A stretch of 64,000 bases of DNA from Rostrohypoxylon terebratum (GCA_022497145.1 MU385863.1:62001-126000); one strand, 5' to 3'. Shown: positions 11,617-23,012, numbered from the stretch's first letter. A program made the numbers and translations. Notes: generated by a model from the sequence alone, not told the origin.

Positions 11617-12546
11617 TCAGCCTTTGTTGACCGAGGCCATTTGTGGAGGGACCCAGAGTCCAACACACCCCCCTACGAAACCAATCCATATCATGAGGTA
11701 GTCTTCTTTAGGGCAGTCAAATCCGGCCATGGCGTCTCCAAGGACGCATGGGTGGACGAAGAAGGAAGGAAGTCCAGTGATAGGGTGATGCTGTAGACGT
11801 CACGTTTAGTCATAAGGTAGAGAGACAATAAAATACCCAACGTGAGATACAAGAAATTGACTAGTTCAATAGTGCAGGGGAATGACCTACGTCGATTGAG
11901 ATGCCACCTATAGGACCCATTTGTCGAAGGGGATTCCCGAACTGCTCAGGAACAAGGCGGCGAAGAACCGTTGCGATGTCAAAGGCTGACTCGGTGGCCG
12001 GCAAATTATGTAGGCTGAACCAGAGGCAGGGCGCACGATATGTTGGGTGGAGATGTATCTCATACTTAACATGGCTGGCTCGGAAATTTGGACGAGTCGT
12101 CGGCCTAGAGAGGATTTCCTGCGAGTATATATATTAACGATTGGTGTTCTGCGTGTTGTAAGCTGGGAAGTCCATTCTACCTTGTCTGAATCTTCCATCT
12201 CGGCCATGACACTGTCGGCGGCTACCTGCATGGAAGAGTCTCGGTCTTGATCTTCAGCTAAGGAAACGTCTCCAAACTGTGCGGCGAGATCGTCTTCAGC
12301 GAGCGTCCCATCATCCAAAGGTTTGGTGATCTGTAAGAAGGTTGTGCGATTTGGCCCAGCATCAAACGACAGCTCGAGTGCTGTATGAACGTGGAGGCGC
12401 CATTGTCTCCGCAGAGGTCCCAGCGTAGCTTGACAGTATCTCCTGTCGAGGTGATGACACACTTCAGCAAATTCCTCTTTGGTAAGATACGGATAGCACT
12501 TATAAGTTGAACGGTGAGTGCTGGGTTTATCCATATCTATGTCCAT
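11617..12546 (-). CDS. atg10: autophagy E2-like conjugating enzyme ATG10
   Basis: ATG10 is the E2-like enzyme that transfers ATG12 to ATG5 during autophagosome formation. Three exons: 12546-12181, 12118-11891 and 11790-11617, predicting 255 aa. Exon 1 carries YPYLTKEEFAEVCHHLDRRY, exon 2 the fold signature YEIHLHPTYRAPCLWF, and exon 3 the active-site block FFVHPC, with the predicted catalytic Cys at residue 213 and then DYLMIWIGFVGGCVGLWVP. Intron 1 is 62 bp with a weak donor (GTAGAA), and intron 2 is 100 bp (GTAGGT). Without splicing, exon 1 reads on in the wrong frame for about 90 codons and hides the catalytic half, so automatic annotation could easily truncate this gene. I chose the MDIDMD start because the family homology begins just after it. 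An upstream in-frame leucine-rich extension (to 12711) is probably leader sequence. Confidence 0.9.
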
Positions 12547-13081
12547 GGTGCTTGTTCGTCTTGGGAAATTGGATGGCTCCAGAATATGATATATACTATG
12601 AGACTTGAGTCTTCGATGAGAACCCGCCTTGCCTATCTGCCTATATAGGTAGGTGGATAGATAATGTGAGCTCAAGCTCACACTAAAGTATTTTGGCAAT
12701 GAAAGTTTCAACTTGAGAACAAAGTCGAGATATCCACGAACTGTCCTCCCCTTTTTATGTTGAAGTAAGACAACAAACTAGAGGTAGGTAGATATCCAAA
12801 TGTTATGAAATATAGGGTTCTTCATACACTGCGATAATAGCGAGTGTAGGCGACTTTTTGTCTGGGTAGCACAGCGCTGTAGTTAAGGTAAGAACGTACC
12901 TACCTACCCAGTATTTAGTATCCTGTACATGTACAGGGCTGCTATAATACCGCTCCATACTACACTTACATCCATACTATTAGTACCTAGGCAGGCAGGC
13001 AGGCAGCCCACTTAGAGGGGTAATGATAGGTAGTACCTACGTAGGTAGATAATGAATACCATTATTAATAGCATAAATATA
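12547..13081. other. intergenic spacer 5' of atg10
   Basis: No gene seen. It contains CAGG tetramer repeats near 12991-13003 and several TACCTACGTAGGTA-type palindromes (about 12895-13055), and ends at the left border of the first inverted-repeat element. Confidence 0.5.
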
Positions 13082-13694
13082 TGAGTCTTGCTATTTCAAT
13101 AGTACCCTAGCTCAATAGTACCCCACAATTTGGGAAAGCTCTTCATATGATTGGCTGAGATATTTATCGACAACATGGTCCAGTACTTACCCTTTGAATG
13201 TACTACAATATTTACATCTGTATAATCTAACGCAACCAGCTTCATATAGCTTCAAATCTAATAAGGAGGTAGCCATGATGGCCCTCTACTAGTAAGAGTA
13301 GGTTGCACCACGATTGATGGAGTTTTCCCCAAGATATTGCGAGTTAAGAGCAAGCATTGATGTATAGCAAAAGTACTGCCAAAGGAGAGGTACCGTTATG
13401 TTACTAAGCAGGATATTCAACCATACAAAACATTGCATAGTTTCACAGTCTAGCCTTCAAATGAAAGAATAATATATACGAAAACTCACCAAAGCCAAGG
13501 CTATTTAATGAACTTAATTATAAGCTCATATAATCTCTAGAAGAGAAGTTATTTAGATTAAAACACAAAAGACGTGTTTAAGTTTTAGCAGCACAATACC
13601 AGCGCCTTTTCAAAAGTCTTAGCCAATCATAATAATAGAATCTCATATAGTGGGTCACTATTGAGCTAGGGTACTATTGAAATAGCAAGACTCA
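13082..13694. mobile_element. non-autonomous inverted-repeat element (613 bp)
   Basis: Perfect 38-bp terminal inverted repeats bound the element at 13082-13119 and 13657-13694. Both read TGAGTCTTGCTATTTCAATA inward, followed by GTACCCTAGCTCAATAGT. Immediately outside, the hexamer AATATA occurs at 13076-13081 and again at 13695-13700, a candidate target-site duplication. The interior is AT-rich and has no frame longer than a few dozen codons, so no transposase is encoded. This is MITE-like structure. The superfamily cannot be assigned from the sequence alone. Confidence 0.82.
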
Positions 13695-13717
13695 AATATA
13701 TATGCAAATATTAGGTA

Positions 13718-14046
13718 CTGGTGCTGTTTACAATAACTCTCAACCGCACCCCCCGTAGGGGGGGTGCTGCGCATTGATTAGCGAAACGGGCAAGATTAGC
13801 GAAATTCTCCGAGGTACTTATAAATGGGTGGTATTTGCATATAAAATCGAAGTATACTGGCTTAAGTAGATATTCTTTTGATTGAATATAGCCTTCGTTT
13901 TCAAGAATATATATGATTTTAAGCCACATTCAAAAGGGTTTAGGGTAATCTTCGGCTAGTTTCGCTAGTCTTGCCCGTTTCGCTAATCAATGCGCAGCAC
14001 CCCTCCTACGGGGGGTGCGGTTGAGAGTTATTGTAAACAGCACCAG
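13718..14046. mobile_element. MITE with 87-bp TIRs and TA target site (329 bp)
   Basis: Terminal inverted repeats of about 87 bp lie at 13718-13804 and 13960-14046 and differ at only two positions. Each starts CTGGTGCTGTTTACAATAAC. A TA dinucleotide flanks both ends (13716-13717 and 14047-14048), as expected for Tc1/mariner-type insertion. Inside each arm is a smaller hairpin of C-run/G-run type (ACCCCCCGTAGGGGGGGT on the left). The 155-bp AT-rich core encodes no transposase. The near-identical arms suggest recent insertion or active maintenance. It lies only 23 bp from the previous element. Confidence 0.9.
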
Positions 14047-14805
14047 TAATGCTGGTAATGCTAGTACTACCTAGGTACGTAATACTTAGGTCCTACATCC
14101 ATAGTAGTAGGTGCATGATACTAGCCTGAAGAGCCCTAGAGATTTACATAGCTACCTACCTGGGACCTGCTACCTAGATACCTAGTATGGATGCAGTAGT
14201 AGTACCTATTATTACGTATTGTACATACACAAGTGTCCTCAACCGGTACTAGGTACTTGCATAGTTGCATTTGAACAGATATTCGACATCCGACATCCGA
14301 CATTCGACATTTGAAATTTCAATTTCAAATTTGATATAGCCAAGTAAGTTAGTTACACTCACAACAACCCTCTCTTTCCATTCCTCAAAAGTCTAAAAGC
14401 TAACTTGGAGACTCTTCAGCGAATAATATCAAGGGGTAGCGCTGTGGGTGAGAAAGACAGAGATTACTGATTAATAGGAATAGAGATGGTCTTGTCATCG
14501 CTACCATCGTACCAGTATCTCTAAAATTCCTCGAGTATCGCAATATTCTGCCAATACTCGCAACCTTTCCTTCTTCGCGCACGAATATACGAGCATACGA
14601 ATATACGAATATACGAATATACGAAAAGACACTCGGATCTACGCACATCTTCCCGAAAGAGGCGGAAGAGGGTTTAGGAGAGGGAGCGGAAGAAGAAGAA
14701 GAAGAAGAGAAGCGAAGGAGGAGGAAGAAAAGCTGCTTAGGGATATAACAAATAAACCCTAACGGTATAGCTCTTTGTGTCAGTTTCTACGCCTTCTTCC
14801 CGCCC
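14047..14805. promoter_or_regulatory. upstream region of the mannosidase gene with tandem repeats
   Basis: No gene seen. It contains palindromic TACCTAGGTA-type units (14060-14260), CGACATCC-like tandem repeats (about 14282-14312), an octamer array of ATACGAAT type (about 14580-14625) and a purine run with (GAA)n at about 14689-14711, close to the predicted start codon at 14806. Confidence 0.5.
14580..14625. repeat. ATACGAAT octamer tandem array
   Basis: About five tandem copies of an ACGAATAT-type octamer, one diverged (ACGAGCAT), lie within 230 bp upstream of the mannosidase start codon. Confidence 0.8.
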
Positions 14806-17148
14806 ATGAACGTACGCGACCCTTTTGGAATTCATCGAAAGAGTGCTCTATCCATCCTTAAAACTACCGCATCCCGAGCTGCTGTCGACTTAACCGAGCG
14901 CGCCGTCGAGGCCAGTATCCATGCAATTGAGAAAAGCAAGCAAGCTGTTGACGACTTTGACATGTCATTTTCCGTTCCCAAAAATGTTCCCTCGTTCGGA
15001 AATCCCCAGAGGTTGATGGAGGATCGTGTTTGGGGCAATACTGCGGTCACCGCGCGAGGTGGAAAGGCTTCACACGCAAACAAAAATTCGGGAATACTTG
15101 GAGAGGTCCAAGATCGTGTTGGGGGCCTGTTTGACGACCGCAACACTCTCCCTATGTACAAAGACAAGCCGTACGCATATCCGCCATCTCAACGAGCTAG
15201 GCCGATCTGGCGGAGAAAGCGAGTTCTTGCTTCTGTCTTTCTATTGCTTGCGCTGTTATATTACTTCGGCGCGTTCGGACGTCATCATGATACCGCCGTC
15301 TCTTCAACCCCAATATGGTCCTGGCTCAGCTCTAGCTCCGAATCGGGAAAGATCGCTGACTGGACCAAGAGGAGGGAGCGGGTCGTAGAAGCCTTCACAT
15401 TGAGTTGGGATGCCTATGACCGATACGCCTGGGGTGAGAAGCCCATTTATTTGATAGTCGGGTATAGTGTGTAATCCCCAATCACGTATGCTAACTCTAA
15501 GCTCTGCACTCTAGGCTACGATACGTTCCATCCAGTATCCAAGAAAGGTGACCAGATGGCTCCGAAGGGAATTGGCTGGATTATCGTGGATGCGCTAGAT
15601 ACCATGATTCTGATGAACCTCACTTCCCGCGTCACTCACGCGAGAAAGTGGATTTCGACCCTATCGTATGATCAGGATCAGGATGTCAACACTTTCGAGA
15701 CGACGATACGTATGCTGGGCGGTCTCCTTTCAGCTCACTATCTCTCTAACGAGTTTCCCCAGCTGGCGCCGTTGGCCGATGACGATCCGGGTGCGCCCGG
15801 AGAGGATCTTTATCTTGAGAAGGCAAAAGACTTAGCCGACCGCCTAGTGGCCGCCTTCGATTCCCCATCGGGTGTTCCCTATGCCAGTGTAAATATTGGC
15901 AAGTATGAGGGCCTACCGGCCCACGACGAAGGCGGTGCGTCGTCTACTGCCGAGACGACCACGTTACAACTCGAGTTCAAATACCTTGCTAAGTTGACCG
16001 GTGAAAAATATTTCTGGGACAAGGCCGAGAAGGTGATGGAAGTCGTCGACAATAATGGGGTTGAAGATGGTCTGGTGCCCATCTACATTTATGCCAACGA
16101 CGGTACTTTCAGAGGACATAACATCCGACTGGGGAGCCGTGGCGACTCTTACTATGAATATCTCATCAAACAATACCTGCAAACAAACAAGCAGGAACCG
16201 GTCTATCTAGAGATGTGGGAAGAATCTTTGCGAGGAGTTCGCAAGCACCTCATCACCTACACCGAACCCTCTGGATTTACGATAATCGGTGAACGGCCCG
16301 ATGGTTTGAAAGGGCCCTTGTCCCCCAAGATGGACCACTTAGTCTGCTTCATGCCAGGTACAATTGCTCTCGCGGCAACCGGCGGTTTGACAGAGGCGGA
16401 AGCCAAGAAATCGCCAACGTGGACGAAAAAGCATGAGACGGACATGCAGCTGGCAAGGGAGTTGATGCAAACATGTTGGGGTATGTACAAGTGGATGGCA
16501 ACTGGTCTCGCGGCTGAGATCACGTACTTCAACATCGCTAACCCCCCTCTTCCCGAGTCCGCACCGCACAACCCGCCAGCCGAATTCGACGAGGATCCCG
16601 AGGCGGAATGGCGGAAGGACTTTACGGTTCATGGGATGGATACGCACAATCTACAACGGCCAGAAACTGTAGAAAGCCTCTTCTACATGTGGAGGATTAC
16701 TGGCGACATCAAATATAGAGAATGGGGTTGGGAGATGTTTAAGTCGTTTATGAACCACACTGCTGTTCCAGACGGGGGTGGGTTCTCGAGCCTCTCCAAC
16801 GCAAACAAAGTTCCACCTGTGATGCGAGATAATATGGAGAGCTTTTGGCTAGTAAGTTTTGCTGCCCTCTCTTCCCCTCCTCCTCCTCCTCCCCCCCCCC
16901 TTTTTTTCTCTCTCTCTCTCTCTCTCTTTCTATTTCATATCCGCACGCATCACATACTAACATAAATTCCTTAGGCGGAAACGTTGAAATATTTCTATCT
17001 CTTATTCTCACCAGACGATCTCCTTCCATTGGATAAAATTGTTATCAATACCGAAGCTCACCCCTTCCCACGATTTGACATGGGTCAACTTTTCTCAACT
17101 AGCTGGAAGAGAAAGCCAAGGGATTCAGATGGAAAAATCATCAAATGA
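14806..17148 (+). CDS. GH47 class I alpha-1,2-mannosidase (type II membrane)
   Basis: This enzyme trims alpha-1,2-linked mannose from N-glycans in the ER or Golgi lumen. Three exons: 14806-15433, 15515-16851 and 16975-17148, predicting 712 aa. An N-terminal cytosolic region of about 138 residues precedes one hydrophobic segment (residues 140-160, VLASVFLLLALLYYFGAF), then a stem, then the catalytic domain. Family landmarks are AFTLSWDAYDRYAWG, GWIIVDALDTMILM, FETTIRMLGGLL, DHLVCFMPG and the terminal TEAHPFPRF, where T681 matches the Ca2+-binding Thr. Intron 1 is 81 bp (GTGAGA donor, phase 1) and restores AWGYDTFHPVSKKG. Intron 2 is 123 bp and carries a (TCC)/(C)n/(TC)n tract. The N-terminal extension is longer than in yeast Mns1. 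ER versus Golgi type cannot be settled here. Confidence 0.94.
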
Positions 17149-17233
17149 GTCGCAGGATTTTAAGCATATGCGTTGTATCACCTCTAACTACGACTCACCT
17201 GTTTCTATGAGCATTGTTGGCGTATTGTTACTC

Positions 17234-17600
<367 letters not shown>

Positions 17601-18297
17601 ACAAATCTGGTCGTTGCATCTGGTCTTCCAGTGAGATGGTTGTCTATCGGTTCTGATCTCGAAGTGAGTAAGAGGCTAAATACCCCTAGTGCTCCAGTGT
17701 GTAGGTACCTAGTAGGTACTGTTCATGCACGTTAGGTACCTACCTAACCTAGTAGGACCTAGGTACCTACCTACCTAGGACCTACTAGGTACATACTAAG
17801 GTATTTATCCCACATCAATTGCATCAACATCAATGGATTGCTGGATTGCAGGTGATCTTGCATCTCACAGCCCACCCGCATCACCACTGTACCTACCTGA
17901 CTTAGTTTAGCTGCCTCTGCCGTAGCACTTATCTACTTATCTAGTAGTACGAGTTCCAAGGTTATCAATAAATTTCATGTTCAGCTCCCCAAAACCCCCC
18001 ACGCGACCTCTTCTGCTTAAACAACATTGAACCTCTCCATCTCCAGATATTAATGCTACCTAGGTACTAGGTCCTGCATATCTACCTAGTAGTAGTATCA
18101 GCATATTCGGCGTTTGTACTTTGTCAATTCGTCGCACGCGCATGGCCATATCGCATACCAACTACATCGCATACTACATCGCATACTACATCGCAAACTT
18201 AACGGCCATCGTTACCTCGCTCTCGTGGCCTCTTCTCTTCTCGGATCGCCAACTGGTGCTGGCCCCGCCCTAGCGGCGGATACCCGATGAACCCACT
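17601..18297 (+). promoter_or_regulatory. upstream region of the amino-acid permease
   Basis: No gene seen. One of the densest patches of palindromic ACCTAGGT/GTAGGTACC units is at 17698-17800. Three tandem copies of a 12-mer (ACTACATCGCAT type) lie at about 18160-18196, roughly 100 bp before the start codon. Confidence 0.5.
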
Positions 18298-20310
18298 ATG
18301 CCATCATCTAATCACGACATCGAAATGAATATATTTCCCATTAAAGAGGACTCCCTCGCGCCGGGGAGCAGCTACACCATGCGCGAGCCACTATATGAAG
18401 AAACCTTGCCGCCGCGATTTTTCGATCGCCTAGTCGACGGCTTCCGACGAGACCCCAACCAGCGCATCACTCCCGAAGATCCTCTAGACGAGATCCACGC
18501 CGCCGAAGTCGCCCAGTTACACCGACCTATACTGGGCAGCAACGGGTCGCCGAGGCCGCACGGTTACGACGTGCGGCTGGCTAATTTACAAACCGCCCAA
18601 TCCCACCTCGCAAGAAAGCTGAAGGGTCGCCATCTGCAGATGATCGCCATAGGAGGTTCTATTGGTACCGGGCTATTCGTCGCTTCGGGGCGCGCTCTCG
18701 AGGTTGGAGGCCCCGCTTCCTTGCTTGTCGCCTATCTCTTCATAGGATGCATGCTATATTGCACAGTCCAGGCCCTCGGCGAGCTTGCCGTCTGCTTCCC
18801 CGTTGCCGGATCCTTCTCCGCTTATTCTACCCGATTTATAGACCCTTCCTGGGGCTTTGCTATGGGTTGGAAGTATGTCTTCTCCCCTCCCCGCCCGGTC
18901 CAAGCTGAGATCAAAAAAAAAATACCTCGATAGCTTACACTGTCTGTCTGTCTGTTAGTTATGCTTTGCAATGGCTGGTCGCGCTGCCACTCGAAATTAT
19001 CGCCGCTTCTATCACCATAACGTATTGGAATCCCGACCTTAATAAAGCCATTTTTGTCACTATATTCTTAATCGCCGTCGTTGCCATTAATCTTTTTGGT
19101 GTCAAGGGCTATGGAGAGGCCGAGTTCGTCTTCGCCATCATCAAGGTTATCGCAGTTATTGGCTTCATGTAAGTTTTCATAACCTAAACCTACTACTTGC
19201 CTACTCATCCAAAGGGCCCAAACACTGATTTGAAACCTTGGCCTCTTAAGCTTGCTAGGAATTGTCTTGAATATCGGAGGTGTGCCGGGCGGCGGATATA
19301 TTGGGGGCTCATATTGGCGAGAGCCAGGCGCCTTTCATAACGGCTTCAAGGGGTTATGCAGCGTCTTCGTCACAGCTGCTTTCGCGTTTGCCGGTACTGA
19401 ACTGGTTGGTCTCGCCGCAGCCGAAACGGCAAATCCACGAAAATCACTCCCTACGGCTATTAAACAGGTGTTTTGGCGGATAACTTTGTTCTATATCGTA
19501 GCATTATTTCTCATCGGATTGCTTGTGCCGTACGATGACCCACGTTTACTCATCCCGGGGTCGGTCTCCGCAGCCGCGTCTCCCTTCGTCATCGCCATCG
19601 AGAATGCGGGTATCGATGTCCTGCCATCGGTCATGAATGTCGTTATCTTGATCGCCGTCTTATCCGTCGGGAATTCTTCCGTCTTCGGTTCCTCGCGAAC
19701 ACTTGCCGCCTTGGCCGACCAGAACCAAGCGCCGAGAATTTTGTCTTACGTTGATCGTCGGGGTCGACCTTTGGTCTCCATCGTGATCGCGTCATCCATG
19801 GGCCTCCTCGCGTATCTCGCCGATCTTAAAGAGCAAGGGGTCGTACTGGATTGGCTTGTCGCTATCTCTGGACTATCATCCATCTTTACCTGGTCATCTA
19901 TCTGCCTAGCGCATATCCGGTTTCGTCGAGCCTGGGTACAGAAAGGCCATAGCTTGCGGGAGCTAGCCTTCAAATCTCAGTGCGGCCTGTTCGGCTCGTA
20001 CATGGGTCTATTCTTCAACTTATTGGTTTTGGTCGCTCAATTCTGGGTCGGCGCGTGGCCTGTGGACTGGGAGCAACAATCCGCCAGCGAATTGGCCAAG
20101 AACTTCTTTTTACAGTACATGGCCGTCCCCGTCGTTGTCGTCTTCTACGTCGCGCATCGCCTTTACGCCCGCACAAACTTTATAAAGACGGCCGACATGG
20201 ACATAGATACCGGACGTCGAGATTTCAACCTACCGATCCTACTTGCGCAGGAGGCGGAAGAACGGAGGGGCTGGCCGAAGTGGAAGAGGTTTTATAGATT
20301 TTTCTGTTAA
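18298..20310 (+). CDS. amino-acid permease (APC superfamily, fungal YAT/AAP family)
   Basis: A plasma-membrane amino-acid/proton symporter by family. Three exons: 18298-18872, 18959-19168 and 19251-20310, predicting 614 aa. About 120 cytosolic residues precede the first membrane segment, which starts at the hallmark LKGRHLQMIAIGGSIGTGLF. Further hallmarks are GELAVCFPVAGSFSAYSTRF, MGWNYALQWLVALPLEI (restored by splicing of intron 1), FGVKGYGEAEF, and SSVFGSSRTLAALADQNQAP. About twelve hydrophobic segments are present. The protein ends WPKWKRFYRFFC, like the aromatic/Cys tail of yeast Gap1-type permeases. Intron 2 has two possible acceptors; only the AAG at 19248-19250 keeps the frame (GFILLGIVLNIGG), while CTAG at 19258 breaks it. 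Substrate range (general, dicarboxylic or other) cannot be told from the sequence. Confidence 0.93.
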
Positions 20311-21314
20311 CATGTATCCCTTGCCTACACATTCCTCGCTTCTCGCTTGAGAATGCTCCAACTGGGGTAGGCTTGTCGCATATAAATGGGAAACGAAGTT
20401 GGTGTTTTCTGGTCAGTCTGGACTAGATGATTAGATTGGGAGCTCTGGATTCCGTGAGAGCAATCCTTGGATAATATGTACGATACTATGGGAGTAAAGG
20501 CGTTCGACTACCGCATTGAATAGGTCTCGGTTCGTTCTTAGGTCGCTTTATAACTCTCTAACCTAGGAGCACGTGCGGTTGATACCCCCCTTGATTATCA
20601 AAGGAGTGCCTATACGTCGTAGGTAGGATTAAGAGGAATAATTGTTTTTACGCAACTAGGTAATGGCAGGTCTGTGTTCTTTTGTCTTGTATCGAGTCTC
20701 TGCGAGGTTGACCTATTGTACCGAGCGGAGTAAACAGCAGATACTACTAGGGAGTGAATTTAGTAAAGGTCTATCAGTGCCCTTTCTTTTTCCACTTTTC
20801 CTACGGCCCCTCTCCCAACGTCCTTGTGGTCGCCAAACTGTCATACATGGATAGACAATGCCATTTCACTAGAACCGTAGCTTTTTGCTACATACTTGGT
20901 ATCTATCTCATTGCTTGTTTGTATTCTAAGACAGGGATGCGTAACATAGAGAATTATATGCAGATGAGCAGAATGTACAAAAACAAGAGAGAACCGTACA
21001 ATGGGAATCAAGGAAAATAGGGCCAGGCACCGGGTCCTCGAGGAGAATTCGACCCCGTATCGTCACACTCCGTCACAATGTTACCATGACACTCCAACAT
21101 GAGACTAGTACACAGGGAAAAATTATACTCAAACACAAGCCCACAAGTCAGCTGCCCCTGTCCAAGAAAAAACCTATGGTTCTGATCGCGTAGACAATAA
21201 ATCCTGCTTCTTCCTGGCATTCTTCTCGTAATTCATCAATGGCATCTAGGCATTTTCATTCATGACAGTAAACGCACGCCTTCTTTTTCAATATCAAGGT
21301 TGGTGTTTGGTTGC
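20311..21314. other. convergent intergenic region
   Basis: This lies between the 3' ends of the permease and the NTF2-like gene, which face each other. Only short frames without domain features are present. It presumably holds the two 3' UTRs; nothing else was recognised. Confidence 0.5.
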
Positions 21315-23012
21315 CTAGAAGTCCCAGTCGAAACTTCTCGAGCTCGCAGCTGCCTTTTTCTGTTGAGCTGGTTGAGGCGCCTGGCTGTCGTCCTCATCGC
21401 CAAATAGCCAGTTGCGGTTAGATCCTTTGCCGCCGCCCATTCCGTCGCCAGCGATGTGGATTCCTCGATCGCCATTGGTACCAGAGCGTTGCGGGATAGG
21501 TTTGTTCTCCTTTTGTCCGGGAGACTGGTCGAAGTTTGACCAGCTCGAGTCCATCATTTTTACAACTTTCTTTCGATCTTCCCCTACAGCAGGTTTGGGC
21601 GAGGGTTTTTGCGCCAACGGCGAATCGGTCATCTGCCAATGGGCCTCGAAATCTCGGCCGCGGTCCTTCAGATTCGTAATGGCTCCTAGAGGTCGAGGGT
21701 CCTCGCTATCAACGGCTTCACTTCCATCCTCGCTGTACAAATTGTTCTTGTACAACCCTAGTCCATTGTTATGCGTCGCGCCGCGGGGGCGCGTAGCACG
21801 AGCCTCTCCAATAGGGGTGCCGTCATCCACAAATTCAAAGTGTGTCTCAGCATCACGACGGGGCTTGACGGGTGCGACCTTGCGCACGGGGCTTTCCTGC
21901 ACCTGGTCATCCTCGGTTCCCCAGTGGCGCACATTTTGTTTCTGCAAGACCTTGGATGGCTTAGCCTTTTGTGGTGTATTGAAATCATCAAAACACCACT
22001 GACTCGAATGCTTGGTCTTCTTAGCGTTCACGTCGGGTGCTTGCGGAAACTCTTCGGGATCGTCAGCGAAGTCGAAGTGACTATATTTCTTGGGGTTGGG
22101 TCGAATGAAGCGACTGGGAGATGCGACCGCGTCGGGCAGGTTGTTATCTTCGACGACATCCTCGTCCTCGAAAAGACGACTTGGTTGGAACTTCTTGTCA
22201 GCACCAGCCTTGGGTGCGATCGTCTTACTTGGTGACTCAGATCGTTCGCGAGCAGGGCTCTCAATTGGCTCATCGCCTAAGATCTCAGCAAAATCACGCT
22301 GTCGTGGTCGAGCCCCACCCCTAGGAGAGATGACGGCGGCTATACTTTGTTCGGCTTCTTCTCGAGGGGCAAACAACGCCAGCGATGCGTGAGGATCTCG
22401 TAAGACATTGGTCGAGTTGCCACGAGAACGAACTGCAAGGTCACTCGGATTTTGACTAGAACTGAAAGGGCCAGATGACTTGACAGAAGTTTCAATCAGC
22501 TTGATCTGTTCTGTGCTGTCGCGAATGGGCCAATTTCGACCAGATTTTCCAATGACATCGAGTTGTTTTAGCAAAGAACCCTGGTCCCAGGCCTGCCGAA
22601 TCTGTTGTATCTTGCCATCGTTGTCAAAGGTGACGATATGAATCTGAATCGCAAATTAGTCAACTCGGTAGAGACGGGATTGGATAAGATAATAGGGACC
22701 TACAATGGGAAGGTAGACAGTGCGGTCAGCTAGGAAATTGTCGTCGAGACCAGGTAGGTAAGCTCCACCGCCGATGACAAACTCGATAATAGTATCAACC
22801 TCGGCCGCGATGACATTCTGACCCTCAACAACAGAGAGGAACTCTTGCCTTTTCTTCTTAAGCTGTTTGGCCGAAGTAGCAAAGTGCTTGGCTATTTGGT
22901 CGGTGCCCTTGAAAGTAGTAGTGGTGGTGATGTAGTTGAGAGTAGCTCCATCAGCTAGCTGTGTCGGATTGGGCGTATCAAGAAACTGCTTGTATACAGC
23001 CGCTAACGCCAT
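21315..23012 (-). CDS. NTF2-like domain protein with aromatic/acidic repeat tail
   Basis: Two exons: 23012-22704 and 22643-21315, predicting 545 aa, with a 60-bp intron (GTAGGT donor, phase 0). Residues 1 to about 135 form an NTF2/SnoaL-like cone: TLNYITTTTTFKGTDQIAKH, FVIGGGAYLPGLDDNFLADR and IHIVTFDNDGKIQQIRQAWD. The rest is disordered, charged and Ser/Pro-rich, and carries about eight short spaced motifs of the form aromatic/His, two residues, aromatic or Met, then acidic: HFDFADDPEEF, QWCFDDF, HWGTEDD, HFEFVDDG, HWQMTDSP, SWSNFDQSP, NWLFGDEDD and a terminal SFDWDF. I recognise the fold but not a characterised orthologue. Spaced short motifs suggest a multivalent binding platform, which is inference. 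An ordinary NTF2 import factor is unlikely because that is only about 125 aa. Confidence 0.85.

Noticed and set aside
12547..12711. N-terminal extension of ATG10 starting MKLSLPKYF
   Set aside because: Family similarity starts after MDIDMD; the extension crosses an ACCTAGGT-type repeat tract and is more likely leader sequence.
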